18,100 nucleotides of DNA from Gallionella sp. (GTDB taxonomy: Bacteria; Pseudomonadota; Gammaproteobacteria; Burkholderiales; Gallionellaceae): contig JARCRR010000176.1 of the NCBI GenBank assembly GCA_029850565.1, positions 1 to 18,100 on the forward strand. The letters run 5' to 3'. Below, piece after piece: positions 1 to 8,983 of the stretch. The notes under the pieces are model-generated. The model saw nothing but the letters and a program-made list of their open reading frames with translations, did no database searches and was not told where the DNA came from. The translations under genes and the position numbers were made by a program. The first letter of the stretch is position 1; every line of letters starts with the position of its first letter.

Positions 1-2276
1 CCATCAATCCGGTGCGTACCGGTTATTCCGCCATCGCCGATGAATGGGTGCCTATCCGTCCGGGTACCGACGGGGCGTTGTTCCTTGCCATCATTCACGA
101 GATCATCAAACTGGGGTTGTACGACCGCGAGTTTCTGGTGCGCTATACCAACTCCGGGCAATTGGTGAATCTGGACGGTGAGCATGACGAGTTCGGCATG
201 TTCGTGCGCACCGAGGTGCCGGAAGAAGAGGGCTGTTACGACCCGCAGAACAAACTATGGTGGGATCGCAATACCAACAAGCCGGTCATCACCCATACCG
301 AAGGCGCCGATCCCTTTCTGCGCGGCGAATTCAAATTGCAGGATGGCACGCCGGTCAAGCCCGCGTTCCAGTTGTTGCAGGACCGTGTGGCGGAATACAC
401 GCCGGAGTGGGCCGAGGGTGTCACCGGCATCTCTGCCGATACTATCCGCCGTTTGGCACACGAGATGGGCATCACCGCGCGTGACCAGAAGATCGAGCTG
501 CCGATCGCGTGGACCGATAGCTGGGGCAAGGAGCACGACACGGTCGTGGGCAATCCGGTCGCCTTCCACGCCATGCGCGGACTGGCAGCACATTCCAACG
601 GTTTTCACACCATCCGTGCGCTGTCCATCTTGATGACGCTACTGGGCACCATCGACCGTCCCGGCGGTTTCCGCCACAAGACGCCGTTCCCGCGACCCAT
701 CCCCCCTTGCGCACGTACGCCGAACGATCCGCGCGCGGTACAACCGAACACGCCGCTGGATGGTATGCCGCTGGGCTGGCCGTCCGATCCGGACGATTTG
801 TTCGTGAACGCGGATGGCAGTCCGGTTCGTCTGGACAAGGGCTTCTCGTGGGAGTATCCGCTGTCGGCGCACGGCCTGATGCACAACGTCATCACCAATG
901 CCTGGCGCGGTGACCCTTACAAGATCGACACATTGTTGCTGTTCATGGCCAACATGGCGTGGAACTCCTCCATGAATACCTCGGAAGTGCGCAAGATGCT
1001 CACCGACAAGGAAGAGAATGGCGAATACAAAATCCCGTTCATCGTGGTGTGCGACGCCTTTCATTCGGAGACTACCGCTTTTGCCGATCTGGTTTTGCCT
1101 GACACCACTTATCTGGAACGTTACGACGTGATGTCCATGCTCGATCGTCCGATCTCGGAGTTCGACGGGCCGGTGGATTCGGTGCGCATCCCCGTGATGC
1201 CACCGACGGGTGAATGCAAACCGTTCCAGGAAGTGTTGATCGAACTCGGTACACGCTTGAAGTTACCAGTCTTCGTCACCAAGGAAGGTGAACGCAAGTA
1301 TCGCGATTATCCCGATTTCATCGTCAATTGGGAGACTGCACCGGGTTCCGGTATCGGCTTCCTTTCCGGTTGGCGCGGCAAGGGCGGTGAGAAGAGCATG
1401 AAGGGCGAGCCGAACCCGAACCAGTGGGAGATGTATGCCAAGAACAATTGTGTGCATCACGAGGTGTTGCCTCGCTCTTACCAGTTCATGCGCAATTGGA
1501 ACAAGGGTTACCTCGAGTGGTCGCAGCGCAACGGTATCACGCGTTATTCCGAACCCATCCTGATTCACCTGTATTCCGAGGTGTTGCAGAAGTTCCGCCT
1601 GGCCGCGCAGGGCAAGAGCATCACGCGCCAGCCGCCGAAGCATCTCGCCAAACGGGTCGAGACCTATTTCGATCCACTGCCGTTCTACTACGAACCCCTG
1701 GAGACGCAGGCCAGCGACAAGCGTAAATATCCGCTTTCGGCAGTGACGCAACGCCCGATGGCGATGTATCACTCGTGGGATTCGCAGAATGCCTGGCTGC
1801 GCCAGATCCACGCACACAATTACCTTTATGTGAATGCGCTGACCGCGAAGAATGCCGGCATCGCCGATGGCGATTGGATATGGTGCGAATCGCAATGGGG
1901 CAAGGTACGCTGCATGGCGCGTTACAGCGAGTCGGTGGAGCCGGGTACGGTGTGGACGTGGAACGCGATCGGCAAAGCAGCGGGTGCGTGGAACCTGACA
2001 CCGCAGGCGAACGAATCGCAGAAGGGCTTCTTGCTCAATCACGTCATCTCGGAAGAGCTGCCGCCGCAACCCGATGGCCAGCGTTATTCCAACTCCGATC
2101 CGATCACCGGACAGGCGGCTTGGTACGACGTGCGCGTGCGCATCTATAAAGCGGAAGAGGGCGAACCCGAACAGACATCGCCGCAATTCGAACCCATGAA
2201 AAAATATCCCGGCATGAAAGATGCACCGAACTGGCTGGCCTATTTTGGCGGCAAGAAGAAAGGCGGTGCGCAATGA
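1..2276 (+). CDS. soeA: Sulfite dehydrogenase molybdopterin subunit SoeA (5' partial)
   Basis: Large catalytic subunit of a cytoplasmic-facing molybdoenzyme of the DMSO-reductase superfamily; with SoeB and SoeC it would oxidise sulfite to sulfate. The frame is open to the left edge (first complete codon at 3). The GTG at 12 is internal, because INP precedes it and continues a conserved molybdopterin-oxidoreductase stretch (RTGYSAIADEW, then PIRPGTDGAL). The N-terminal 4Fe-4S motif and Mo ligand lie outside the window. Visible are the central pterin-binding region, the signature ADLVLPDTTYLER near 1083-1120, and a C-terminal pterin-dinucleotide-binding domain at about 1780-2000 containing NALTAKNAGIADGDW. 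The stop overlaps the soeB start (ATGA), so translation is probably coupled. Polysulfide, thiosulfate and tetrathionate reductase relatives look similar. The SoeA call rests on the SoeB/SoeC partners and the nearby dsr genes. Confidence 0.85.
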   Translation, partial: INPVRTGYSAIADEWVPIRPGTDGALFLAIIHEIIKLGLYDREFLVRYTNSGQLVNLDGEHDEFGMFVRTEVPEEEGCYDPQNKLWWDRNTNKPVITHTEGADPFLRGEFKLQDGTPVKPAFQLLQDRVAEYTPEWAEGVTGISADTIRRLAHEMGITARDQKIELPIAWTDSWGKEHDTVVGNPVAFHAMRGLAAHSNGFHTIRALSILMTLLGTIDRPGGFRHKTPFPRPIPPCARTPNDPRAVQPNTPLDGMPLGWPSDPDDLFVNADGSPVRLDKGFSWEYPLSAHGLMHNVITNAWRGDPYKIDTLLLFMANMAWNSSMNTSEVRKMLTDKEENGEYKIPFIVVCDAFHSETTAFADLVLPDTTYLERYDVMSMLDRPISEFDGPVDSVRIPVMPPTGECKPFQEVLIELGTRLKLPVFVTKEGERKYRDYPDFIVNWETAPGSGIGFLSGWRGKGGEKSMKGEPNPNQWEMYAKNNCVHHEVLPRSYQFMRNWNKGYLEWSQRNGITRYSEPILIHLYSEVLQKFRLAAQGKSITRQPPKHLAKRVETYFDPLPFYYEPLETQASDKRKYPLSAVTQRPMAMYHSWDSQNAWLRQIHAHNYLYVNALTAKNAGIADGDWIWCESQWGKVRCMARYSESVEPGTVWTWNAIGKAAGAWNLTPQANESQKGFLLNHVISEELPPQPDGQRYSNSDPITGQAAWYDVRVRIYKAEEGEPEQTSPQFEPMKKYPGMKDAPNWLAYFGGKKKGGAQ

Positions 2277-3004
2277 CCCAACTCGCGCTCGTGATCGATT
2301 TAAATGTGTGCGTCGGTTGCCATGCTTGCGTGACCAGTTGCAAGGAATGGAACACCTCCGGTTCGGCAGGCCCTTTGTGCGACGAACGCCCCTACGGTGA
2401 AAATCCGACGGGTACGTTCTTCAATCGCGTGCAGACCTATGAGATAGGCACTTTCCCGCATAGCGAGACCTTGCATTTCCCCAAATCCTGCTTGCATTGC
2501 GAGGATCCTCCTTGTGTGCCGGTGTGCCCGACCGGTGCATCGTACAAGCGCAAGGAAGACGGTATCGTGCTGGTGGACTACGACAAGTGCATCGGCTGCA
2601 AGTATTGTTCCTGGGCCTGTCCGTATGGCGCGCGCGAGTTCGACGAGAAACAGAAGGTGATGAAGAAATGCACGCTGTGTGTGGATCGCATCTATGACGA
2701 ATCGATGTCGGAAGCCGACCGCAAGCCTTCTTGCGTAAAAGCCTGTCCGACCAGTGCGCGCTTGTTCGGCGACATCCACGATCCGGAATCAGAAGTATCG
2801 CAGGCGATACGCGAGGACGGCGGTTATGCGCTGATGCCGGAGTGGGGAACACATCCCGCCAACCATTATCTGCCGCGGCGCAAGACCAAGCTCAAGATCC
2901 ACGAGGATGAATTGGAACGCGCGGATAATCCGCTCAAACTCGAGCAACCGCTGCCGAAGCCGGATAAAGATCAGTCGACGATGGATGATGTGTCGGCGTG
3001 GTAA
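2273..3004 (+). CDS. soeB: Sulfite dehydrogenase iron-sulfur subunit SoeB
   Basis: Electron-transfer subunit carrying four [4Fe-4S] clusters between the molybdenum subunit and the membrane anchor. The 243 residues contain sixteen cysteines in four groups: C13/C16/C19/C23, C73/C76/C81/C85, C106/C109/C112/C116 and C133/C136/C154/C158. This is the DmsB/PhsB/NrfC layout. No signal peptide is visible, as expected for a cytoplasmic subunit. The start overlaps the soeA stop by four bases, and soeC follows after 22 bases. The family assignment is certain. The substrate assignment (sulfite) depends on context. Confidence 0.9.
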   Translation: MTQLALVIDLNVCVGCHACVTSCKEWNTSGSAGPLCDERPYGENPTGTFFNRVQTYEIGTFPHSETLHFPKSCLHCEDPPCVPVCPTGASYKRKEDGIVLVDYDKCIGCKYCSWACPYGAREFDEKQKVMKKCTLCVDRIYDESMSEADRKPSCVKACPTSARLFGDIHDPESEVSQAIREDGGYALMPEWGTHPANHYLPRRKTKLKIHEDELERADNPLKLEQPLPKPDKDQSTMDDVSAW

Positions 3005-3026
3005 TTCGAACTAATCGCGAACTATT

Positions 3027-3998
3027 ATGAAACCTGCCTTTTCAGTTATCTTTTTGACCACCCTCATCGGCGCAGCACAAGGCCTGTTCCTGGCTTTGTT
3101 CACCCACCAGTTATACGCCTTGTTCGGTCTGCTGCCGATGCAGTCCGATGCGTTCTATGGTTACGGCAGTGCGCTGGCTTTGCTGTTGTTGTGCGGCGGA
3201 TTGTTCGCTTCGTTCTTCCACTTGGGGCGGCCTGAGCGTGCGTGGCGTTCAGCGGCGATGTGGCGCACATCCTGGTTGTCACGCGAGGTCATCGCGTTAC
3301 CCGCCTTCATGGGGGTCGTATTCCTGTTCGGTGTAGTACATCTGGCCGGGTATCGGCCCGAGGTGGTGACGCTGCCGAGCGGTCTGCTCATCGATCTGTC
3401 CATCGTACTCGGCGGGGTGGGTACGCTGTTGGCTTTCACACTGTTTGTTTGCACCGCGATGATCTATGCCTGCCTGCGCTTCCTGCGCGAGTGGCATTCG
3501 CCGCTGACGGTCATCAACTACATCCTGATGGGAGGTTCTTCGGGATTCATCCTGGCCTCGTTCTATGCTTCTTACGCGGCGCCCGATCAAGCGGATTTCT
3601 TTGCCGGATGGGCGATCATCATCACCTTGCTGGCGTTTGCCGGACGTTGGGCAGCATTGGTGCGCAACGCGCGTCTGAAGCCAAAATCGACGATACAGAC
3701 GGCGATCGGGGTGAAGCATCCGCATATCGTGCAGCGCTCGATGGGTTCTATGGGAGGCTCGTTCAATACACGCGAGTTCTTCCACGGCAAGGATGCTGTG
3801 TTCATTCGCATGATCAAGCCGACCTTCTTGTTATTGGCTTTTGTCGCCCCCCTTGCTTTGTTGGCGTTCGGTTTGTTCACCCCTGCCTTGCTGGGCGTTG
3901 CGTTTATACTGCAATACATGGGGTTGTTGGCTGAGCGTTGGTTCTTCTTTGCCCAGGCTAATCACCCGCAGAATCTCTACTACCAGACCATAGGATAA
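3027..3998 (+). CDS. soeC: Sulfite dehydrogenase membrane anchor SoeC (DmsC-like)
   Basis: Membrane subunit of 323 residues that anchors SoeAB and exchanges electrons with the quinone pool. It is almost wholly hydrophobic, with about eight predicted membrane helices. The first follows the start directly and begins FSVIFLTTLIGAAQGL. The DmsC-type motif FHLGRPERAW, then SWLSREVIALPAF, lies near residues 63-95. Overall length and pattern fit DmsC-type rather than longer NrfD-type anchors. No strong ribosome-binding site precedes the ATG; proximity to soeB suggests coupling. The next gene begins 13 bases after the stop, so the SulP genes are probably in the same transcript. Confidence 0.85.
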   Translation: MKPAFSVIFLTTLIGAAQGLFLALFTHQLYALFGLLPMQSDAFYGYGSALALLLLCGGLFASFFHLGRPERAWRSAAMWRTSWLSREVIALPAFMGVVFLFGVVHLAGYRPEVVTLPSGLLIDLSIVLGGVGTLLAFTLFVCTAMIYACLRFLREWHSPLTVINYILMGGSSGFILASFYASYAAPDQADFFAGWAIIITLLAFAGRWAALVRNARLKPKSTIQTAIGVKHPHIVQRSMGSMGGSFNTREFFHGKDAVFIRMIKPTFLLLAFVAPLALLAFGLFTPALLGVAFILQYMGLLAERWFFFAQANHPQNLYYQTIG

Positions 3999-4011
3999 CG
4001 GTGCATTTTCG

Positions 4012-5796
4012 ATGGTGAAGCATTCGCGTAAATATTGGCTTTACCACTTGCTGCCGTTCATGCAGTGGTGGCACATGGTGGACCGCTCTACCACTCGCGC
4101 CGATCTGATCGCAGGGTTTACCGGTGCCTTGATCGTCCTGCCGCAAGGGGTGGCGTTTGCCACCATCGCCGGAATGCCACCGGAATACGGCCTATATGCG
4201 GCCATGTTGCCGGCAATCATCGCCGCGTTGTTCGGGTCGAGTTGGCACTTGGTTTCCGGTCCGACCACGGCCATCTCCATTGCGGTGTTCGCCGCGATCA
4301 GTCCGTTCGCCGATCCCGGTTCGCCGGAGTTCATTCGCATGGTGCTGACGCTCACCTTTCTGACCGGCTTGTTCCAGTTGATCTTGGGGTTGGCACGCAT
4401 GGGGGTGCTGGTCAACTTCATTTCGCATACCGTGGTCATCGGTTTTACAGCGGGGGCCGCTTTGCTTATCGCGGCCAGTCAAATAAAGAACTTTTTTGGT
4501 ATTGCGATTGCGCGCGGTGCGCCGTTTCACGTGGTCGTCGAGCAGACGATTGCTCAGTTCGGCAACATCAACCTGTATGTCACTTTCGTCGGGGCGATCA
4601 CTTTGGCAGCGGGGATGTTGGCCAAACGCTTCATGCCGAAGATGCCATATATGATCGTGGCTATGGTGGCGGGTAGCATCGTGGCTTACCTGATCAATTT
4701 GGAGGTGGGGGCAGACACCACAATGATCAAGACGGTAGGCGCTTTGACGGCGCAACTGCCACCGTTCCTGATACCAGACTTTTCTTACGTCACGATTCAT
4801 AAAGTATTGTTCCCTGCTTTGGTGGTCACTATGCTGGCATTGACTGAAGCTGTGTCCATCTCGCGTTCTATCGCAGTGAAATCCGAGCAGCGTATCGACG
4901 GCAATCAAGAGTTCATCGGGCAGGGTTTGTCCAACTTGGTCGGTAGTTTCTTCTCCAGTTATGCTTCCTGTGGTTCGTTCAACCGCAGCGGTGTGAATTA
5001 CGCATCGGGTGCACAGACACCTATGGCGACTGTGTATGCGTCAGTATTTCTAGTGCTCGTATTGTTGCTGGTCGCGCCATTGGCTTCCTATCTGCCGACA
5101 GCGGCGATGGCGGGTATCCTGTTCCTCGTGGCATGGGGATTGATCGATTTTCACCATATCTTTGCCATCATCCGTACCAGCCGTGCGGAGACAGTCACGC
5201 TATTCGTCACATTGATAGGCACCTTGGTCGATCTGGAAAAAGGGATATTCTTTGGCATCTTGCTCTCGCTGGCGCTCTATTTGTATCGGGTTTCGCGCCC
5301 GTCTATAGAGCCGTCTGTCCCGGCCAAGGAGGCGGGGGCTTACCACTTCATTGACGCGCACGGACATCCGGAATGCCCCCAGATCCGTATCGTGCGTATC
5401 AATGGCTCAATCTTTTTCGGCGCGGTTGATTTCGTGCGCAGTGGTTTATTGCAGATCGATGAGAACAACCCGCGTCAAAAGACCGTGATGATTCTTGCCT
5501 CAGGTATCAACTTCGTCGATGTGGCAGGCGCGGAGATGCTGGAGCAGGAGGCGCGTCGACGGCGCAAATTGGGTGGAGGCCTTTATTTCTACCGCTGCAA
5601 GGAATCCATCTACAAGTTCTTGCGCAAGGCCGACAAATTGGACGATATTGGCGCCGGCGGTTTCTTTCCGACGATGTCGAATTGGATCAAACCGGTCTAC
5701 TCGACCTTGGATTCGGAGATATGCCGTACTTGTAAGGTGCGTATCTTTTCAGAGTGTCACGGGAAACTTCCAAATGGTGACCCGAGGTCGGAATGA
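4012..5796 (+). CDS. SulP-family anion transporter with STAS domain (first copy)
   Basis: Inner-membrane transporter or exchanger of the SulP/SLC26 family (594 residues), probably for sulfate or a related anion. Residues about 28-430 hold the transmembrane domain, opening with RADLIAGFTGALIVLPQGVA; the GLYAAMLPAI element near 60-70 is typical of the family. A cytoplasmic STAS domain occupies about 455-560. A cysteine-rich tail follows (C571, C574, C582, with H583), which is not part of the core fold. The link between the two membrane halves is short here (about residues 230-260). The gene starts 13 bases after soeC and its stop overlaps the next SulP start. The context next to a sulfite dehydrogenase suggests handling of product sulfate. 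Bicarbonate or other anions cannot be excluded. Confidence 0.85.
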   Translation: MVKHSRKYWLYHLLPFMQWWHMVDRSTTRADLIAGFTGALIVLPQGVAFATIAGMPPEYGLYAAMLPAIIAALFGSSWHLVSGPTTAISIAVFAAISPFADPGSPEFIRMVLTLTFLTGLFQLILGLARMGVLVNFISHTVVIGFTAGAALLIAASQIKNFFGIAIARGAPFHVVVEQTIAQFGNINLYVTFVGAITLAAGMLAKRFMPKMPYMIVAMVAGSIVAYLINLEVGADTTMIKTVGALTAQLPPFLIPDFSYVTIHKVLFPALVVTMLALTEAVSISRSIAVKSEQRIDGNQEFIGQGLSNLVGSFFSSYASCGSFNRSGVNYASGAQTPMATVYASVFLVLVLLLVAPLASYLPTAAMAGILFLVAWGLIDFHHIFAIIRTSRAETVTLFVTLIGTLVDLEKGIFFGILLSLALYLYRVSRPSIEPSVPAKEAGAYHFIDAHGHPECPQIRIVRINGSIFFGAVDFVRSGLLQIDENNPRQKTVMILASGINFVDVAGAEMLEQEARRRRKLGGGLYFYRCKESIYKFLRKADKLDDIGAGGFFPTMSNWIKPVYSTLDSEICRTCKVRIFSECHGKLPNGDPRSE

Positions 5797-7943
5797 GTCA
5801 CCGTTTAAAACGATTCCTCCCATTTCTTTCTTGGTGGCCTTTGCAAGGGCTGGCGGTCAGGGCTGATCTGATTGCCGGTATCACCGTCGCCCTGGTGCTC
5901 ATCCCACAATCGATGGCCTATGCCCAACTTGCCGGCCTGCCAGCCTACTACGGACTTTATGCCGCGTTCTTGCCGGGCATCATAGCGGCGATGTGGGGTT
6001 CTTCGGCGCAACTCGCTACAGGCCCCGTCGCGGTAGCTTCACTATTGACCGCTTCGGCATTGGCGCCGCTCGCAGCGACCGGTTCCGAGCAATTTATCGC
6101 ACTGGCTATCCTGCTGGCGTTGATGGTGGGGGTGATCCAACTTGTTTTAGGTGCATTCAAGTTGGGTGTGGTGGTGAATTTCCTGTCGCATCCAGTCATC
6201 GTCGGTTTCACCAACGCGGCTGCCATCATCATCGGACTGTCCCAGCTTAATAAATTATTCGGTGTCTCAATGGGACGCAGCGAGCATTTCATCAATGACG
6301 TGTGGGGTGTGTTGCAACAGATCGGTGAGACACACCTGCCCACCTTGATGATGGGCGTGTCTGCTTTCGCCATCATGTGGGGTTTGAAGAAATATGCGCC
6401 TAAACTTCCCGGTGTATTGATCGCGGTAGTCATTACGACCCTGATCAGTTTCTCCATCGGCTTTGAGCACAACGGCAAAGCCAAGGTCGACGAGATCGTC
6501 GATGTCGAGGTGAGGAACCTTGCCAACGATCTGTCGCGATCCGAGATCAAGATCGCCGAATTGAACGGTATCCTGAGTACCAAAGGGGCAGAACTCAAAC
6601 AGATGAAGGAGAAACATGAGGGTAGTGGTCAGCACAACGCTGCACTCAATTATGAGATCGAACTGATCCGGCTGGAACTTAAGAATCTGGAAAGCGAGAA
6701 CCGCAGGGCTGCCCGTGCGTTGCGTAAATTCATCTTCGAGCAGACTCCATCCACAGTGACACAGCCCGCAAAGCTGTATCTGACCGGGCAATTGCCACAG
6801 GGGGAGCAGTCTGACGGTTACCGTTGGCGCATCAAGAAAGTGAACCAAGGCGAGTTGAAGCTGGTCGGTGGCGGTGAAGTGGTGGGGAGTATTCCCGCAG
6901 GCTTGCCCAGTATCGAGATGCCCAAGATGAGTTGGGATATGGTGATGGCATTGTTCTCTGGTGCGCTGGTGATCGCGCTGGTGGGATTCATGGAGGCGAT
7001 CTCCATCGCCAAGGCGATGGCAGCAAAGACCAAGCAACGCATCAATCCCAATCAAGAGTTACTTGGGCAAGGCTTTGCCAACGTCGTCGGCAGCTTCAGT
7101 CAGGCTTTCCCGGTCAGCGGCTCATTCTCACGCTCCGCCGTCAATCTGAATGCCAATGCTCAGACCGGTTTATCCAACGTGTTCGCCGGCTTGGTCGTGC
7201 TGGTCGCCTTGTTGTTTCTCACCCCCTTGCTTTATCACCTGCCGCAAGCGGTGTTGGCTGCGGTGATTATGATGGCGGTGGTCGGCTTGATCAATTTCAA
7301 GGCCATCGGCCACGCCTGGCATACGCATAAGCATGATGGCATCGCCTCGGTCGTGACGTTCATCGCGACGCTGGCTTTTGCGCCGCATCTGGATAATGGC
7401 ATCATGGTGGGAGCGGGTCTGGCCATCATCCTGTATCTGTATCGCACCATGACACCGCGAGTGGCCATTCTGGGACGTCATCCTGATGGCACGCTGCGTG
7501 ACGTCAAAGTCCACAATCTGCCGGTCAGCGAGAACATCATTGCATTGCGCTACGACGGCTCTCTCTACTTCGCCAACGTGCCTTATTTCGAAGATGCCGT
7601 CTTGGAAGCGGTGGCGAACAATCCGCGCGCCAAGCATCTGTTGATCGTGTCGGACGGCATAAATCAACTGGATGCCTCAGGTGACGAGGTGATCCATCAT
7701 GTCGTGGAGAGGTTGCGCTCCAACGGCATCCGAGTGACGTTCAGCGGACTGAAGAAGCAGGTGTTGGATGTGATGCGTCAGTCCGGTTTGCTGGATTACA
7801 TCGGTCAAGATAATATTTTCTCCGACGAAGAGAGAGCGCTGGAAGCCATCTATGTCGAAGTGCTGGAAATTCGTCCTGATGCAAAGCGCCGTTTGCTGAA
7901 GCCTCGCATCGGAAACGACGACGGTATCAAGACTTGGCTGTAG
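5793..7943 (+). CDS. SulP-family anion transporter with large coiled-coil insertion (second copy)
   Basis: Second SulP transporter (716 residues), translationally coupled to the first by ATGA and preceded by GAGG five bases upstream of the ATG. The first membrane half spans about residues 22-225, opening with RADLIAGITVALVLIPQSMA. The second half spans about 380-550 and includes FMEAISIAKAMAAKTKQRIN. A STAS domain spans about 570-690. Between the halves, residues about 228-362 (6474-6878) form an extra charged segment with heptad-like spacing (about 240-315), followed by a short polar, probably beta-rich stretch. The first copy has only a short linker there. By the 7+7 helix topology of the family the insertion should face the periplasm (inference). 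The STAS region is diverged but complete. The substrate is unknown; sulfate is the simplest guess. Confidence 0.85.
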   Translation: MSHRLKRFLPFLSWWPLQGLAVRADLIAGITVALVLIPQSMAYAQLAGLPAYYGLYAAFLPGIIAAMWGSSAQLATGPVAVASLLTASALAPLAATGSEQFIALAILLALMVGVIQLVLGAFKLGVVVNFLSHPVIVGFTNAAAIIIGLSQLNKLFGVSMGRSEHFINDVWGVLQQIGETHLPTLMMGVSAFAIMWGLKKYAPKLPGVLIAVVITTLISFSIGFEHNGKAKVDEIVDVEVRNLANDLSRSEIKIAELNGILSTKGAELKQMKEKHEGSGQHNAALNYEIELIRLELKNLESENRRAARALRKFIFEQTPSTVTQPAKLYLTGQLPQGEQSDGYRWRIKKVNQGELKLVGGGEVVGSIPAGLPSIEMPKMSWDMVMALFSGALVIALVGFMEAISIAKAMAAKTKQRINPNQELLGQGFANVVGSFSQAFPVSGSFSRSAVNLNANAQTGLSNVFAGLVVLVALLFLTPLLYHLPQAVLAAVIMMAVVGLINFKAIGHAWHTHKHDGIASVVTFIATLAFAPHLDNGIMVGAGLAIILYLYRTMTPRVAILGRHPDGTLRDVKVHNLPVSENIIALRYDGSLYFANVPYFEDAVLEAVANNPRAKHLLIVSDGINQLDASGDEVIHHVVERLRSNGIRVTFSGLKKQVLDVMRQSGLLDYIGQDNIFSDEERALEAIYVEVLEIRPDAKRRLLKPRIGNDDGIKTWL

Positions 7944-8190
7944 TTTGTGACAATTGCTGCACTTCTGCGGATAATTGGATTTAGTGTGGTCGATGCTGGT
8001 CGTTGATTATCGGGTGGCTCCGATTGGAATGTAAGCGTTTGCTGATAAATAACACCAATGAGTCACACGGCTTACCCGTCGTGGCTATGGACGCGAATGT
8101 GATGCACGTTCTTAATACCGTGCCCGCAAGTGTTTCTTGATTCGGCAAGATATTCATGTGGCAACTTATTAACCAGTACGGAGAAGAAAG
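7944..8190 (+). promoter_or_regulatory. Intergenic region upstream of tusA-dsrE2-fadL
   Basis: This 247-base gap separates the SulP pair from the tusA operon and has no credible gene. A perfect inverted repeat, GCACG-N10-CGTGC, lies at 8104-8123 and could be an operator. A weak promoter-like pair is TTGGAA at 8024-8029 with TAAATA at 8046-8051. No intrinsic terminator with a T-run follows the SulP stop, so read-through from upstream is possible. The only strong translational signal is the GGAG-rich stretch just before the tusA start. The promoter assignment is tentative. Confidence 0.35.
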
Positions 8191-8418
8191 ATGAATTTCG
8201 ATAAAGAGTTTGACGCAAGTGGACTGAACTGCCCGCTACCGATCATCAAGACAAAGAAATCGCTGGTAGACATGGAGTCTGGCCAAGTACTCAGAGTGAT
8301 CGCTACTGACTGCGGTGCCGTGAAGGATATGCAGGCGTTCGCCGATCAGACGGGCAACACCTTGCTGTCTTCGACAGAAGAAGGCGGCAAGTACATTTTC
8401 TTCATGCAGAAGAAATAA
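8191..8418 (+). CDS. tusA: TusA-family sulfur carrier protein
   Basis: Small cytoplasmic sulfur-transfer protein of 75 residues that carries persulfide sulfur on a conserved cysteine. The signature GLNCPLPIIKTKKSL holds the active cysteine at position 14; the second half contains the family's VIATDCGAVKDM segment. The start is supported by the purine-rich GGAGAAGAAAG just upstream. It is followed 31 bases later by dsrE2, a pairing well known in sulfur oxidisers, although the rhodanese gene often found with them is absent here. Its likely role is to relay sulfur between DsrE2 and the DsrEFH/DsrC system encoded about 8 kb downstream. Confidence 0.93.
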   Translation: MNFDKEFDASGLNCPLPIIKTKKSLVDMESGQVLRVIATDCGAVKDMQAFADQTGNTLLSSTEEGGKYIFFMQKK

Positions 8419-8449
8419 ATTATCAGCACCTAATCCGGAAGGGAAAAAC

Positions 8450-8920
8450 ATGGCTACTAAAAAAATGGCGATCATCGCTACCAAAGGCACGCTCGATATG
8501 GCTTATCCGCCATTCATCTTGGCTTCCACCGCCGCCGCATTGGGCTACGAAGTGCAGGTGTTTTTTACCTTCTACGGTTTGCAGTTACTGCGCAAAGACC
8601 TGTCCGACGTGAAGATCAGCCCGCTCGCCAACCCCGCAATGCCGATGCCGGTGCCGATGCCGGTGATGGTGCAGATGTTGCCCGGCATGGAGTCCATGGC
8701 AACCATGATGATGAAGCAGAAGCTGACAAAACATGGCGTAGCATCTCTGGAAGAGTTGCGCGACCTGTGCCTGGAAGCCGATGTGAAATTCATCGCCTGT
8801 CAGATGACGGTCGACTTGTTTGAATTCGACAAGAGCGAATTCATCGAGCAGTGCGAATACGGCGGCGCAACCACGTTCTTGGGCTTCGCTGGCGATACCG
8901 ATATCTGTTTGTTTGTATAA
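8450..8920 (+). CDS. dsrE2: DsrE2-family sulfurtransferase-like protein
   Basis: DsrE/DsrF-superfamily protein of 156 residues, most like the DsrE2 branch that works with TusA in sulfur transfer. The N-terminus MAIIATKGTLDMAYPPFILA has the family's strand and following helix. Residues 61-90 are unusually rich in methionine and proline (MPMPVPMPVMVQMLPGM). The C-terminal half has the likely active cysteine in FIACQMT (C117); other cysteines are C107, C135 and C153. The ribosome-binding site GGAAGGG precedes the ATG. The hydrophobic linker could associate with the membrane (inference). Gene order tusA-dsrE2 supports a sulfur-relay pair. Confidence 0.87.
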   Translation: MATKKMAIIATKGTLDMAYPPFILASTAAALGYEVQVFFTFYGLQLLRKDLSDVKISPLANPAMPMPVPMPVMVQMLPGMESMATMMMKQKLTKHGVASLEELRDLCLEADVKFIACQMTVDLFEFDKSEFIEQCEYGGATTFLGFAGDTDICLFV

Positions 8921-8983
8921 CATAAGCTGTAGCAACACCGCGTACTCGTAGCACTTGTGTCCACACAATTCAGGGAGAGAACA

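Noticed and set aside
1263..2273. Long open frame of 336 codons on the minus strand opposite soeA
   Set aside because: It is antisense to a well-conserved gene, has no family resemblance and its composition is what the complementary strand of G+C-rich coding DNA produces.
8957..8983. GTG start nine codons upstream for the FadL-type protein
   Set aside because: It would place charged residues before the signal peptide and bury the GGGAGAG ribosome-binding site inside the coding region.
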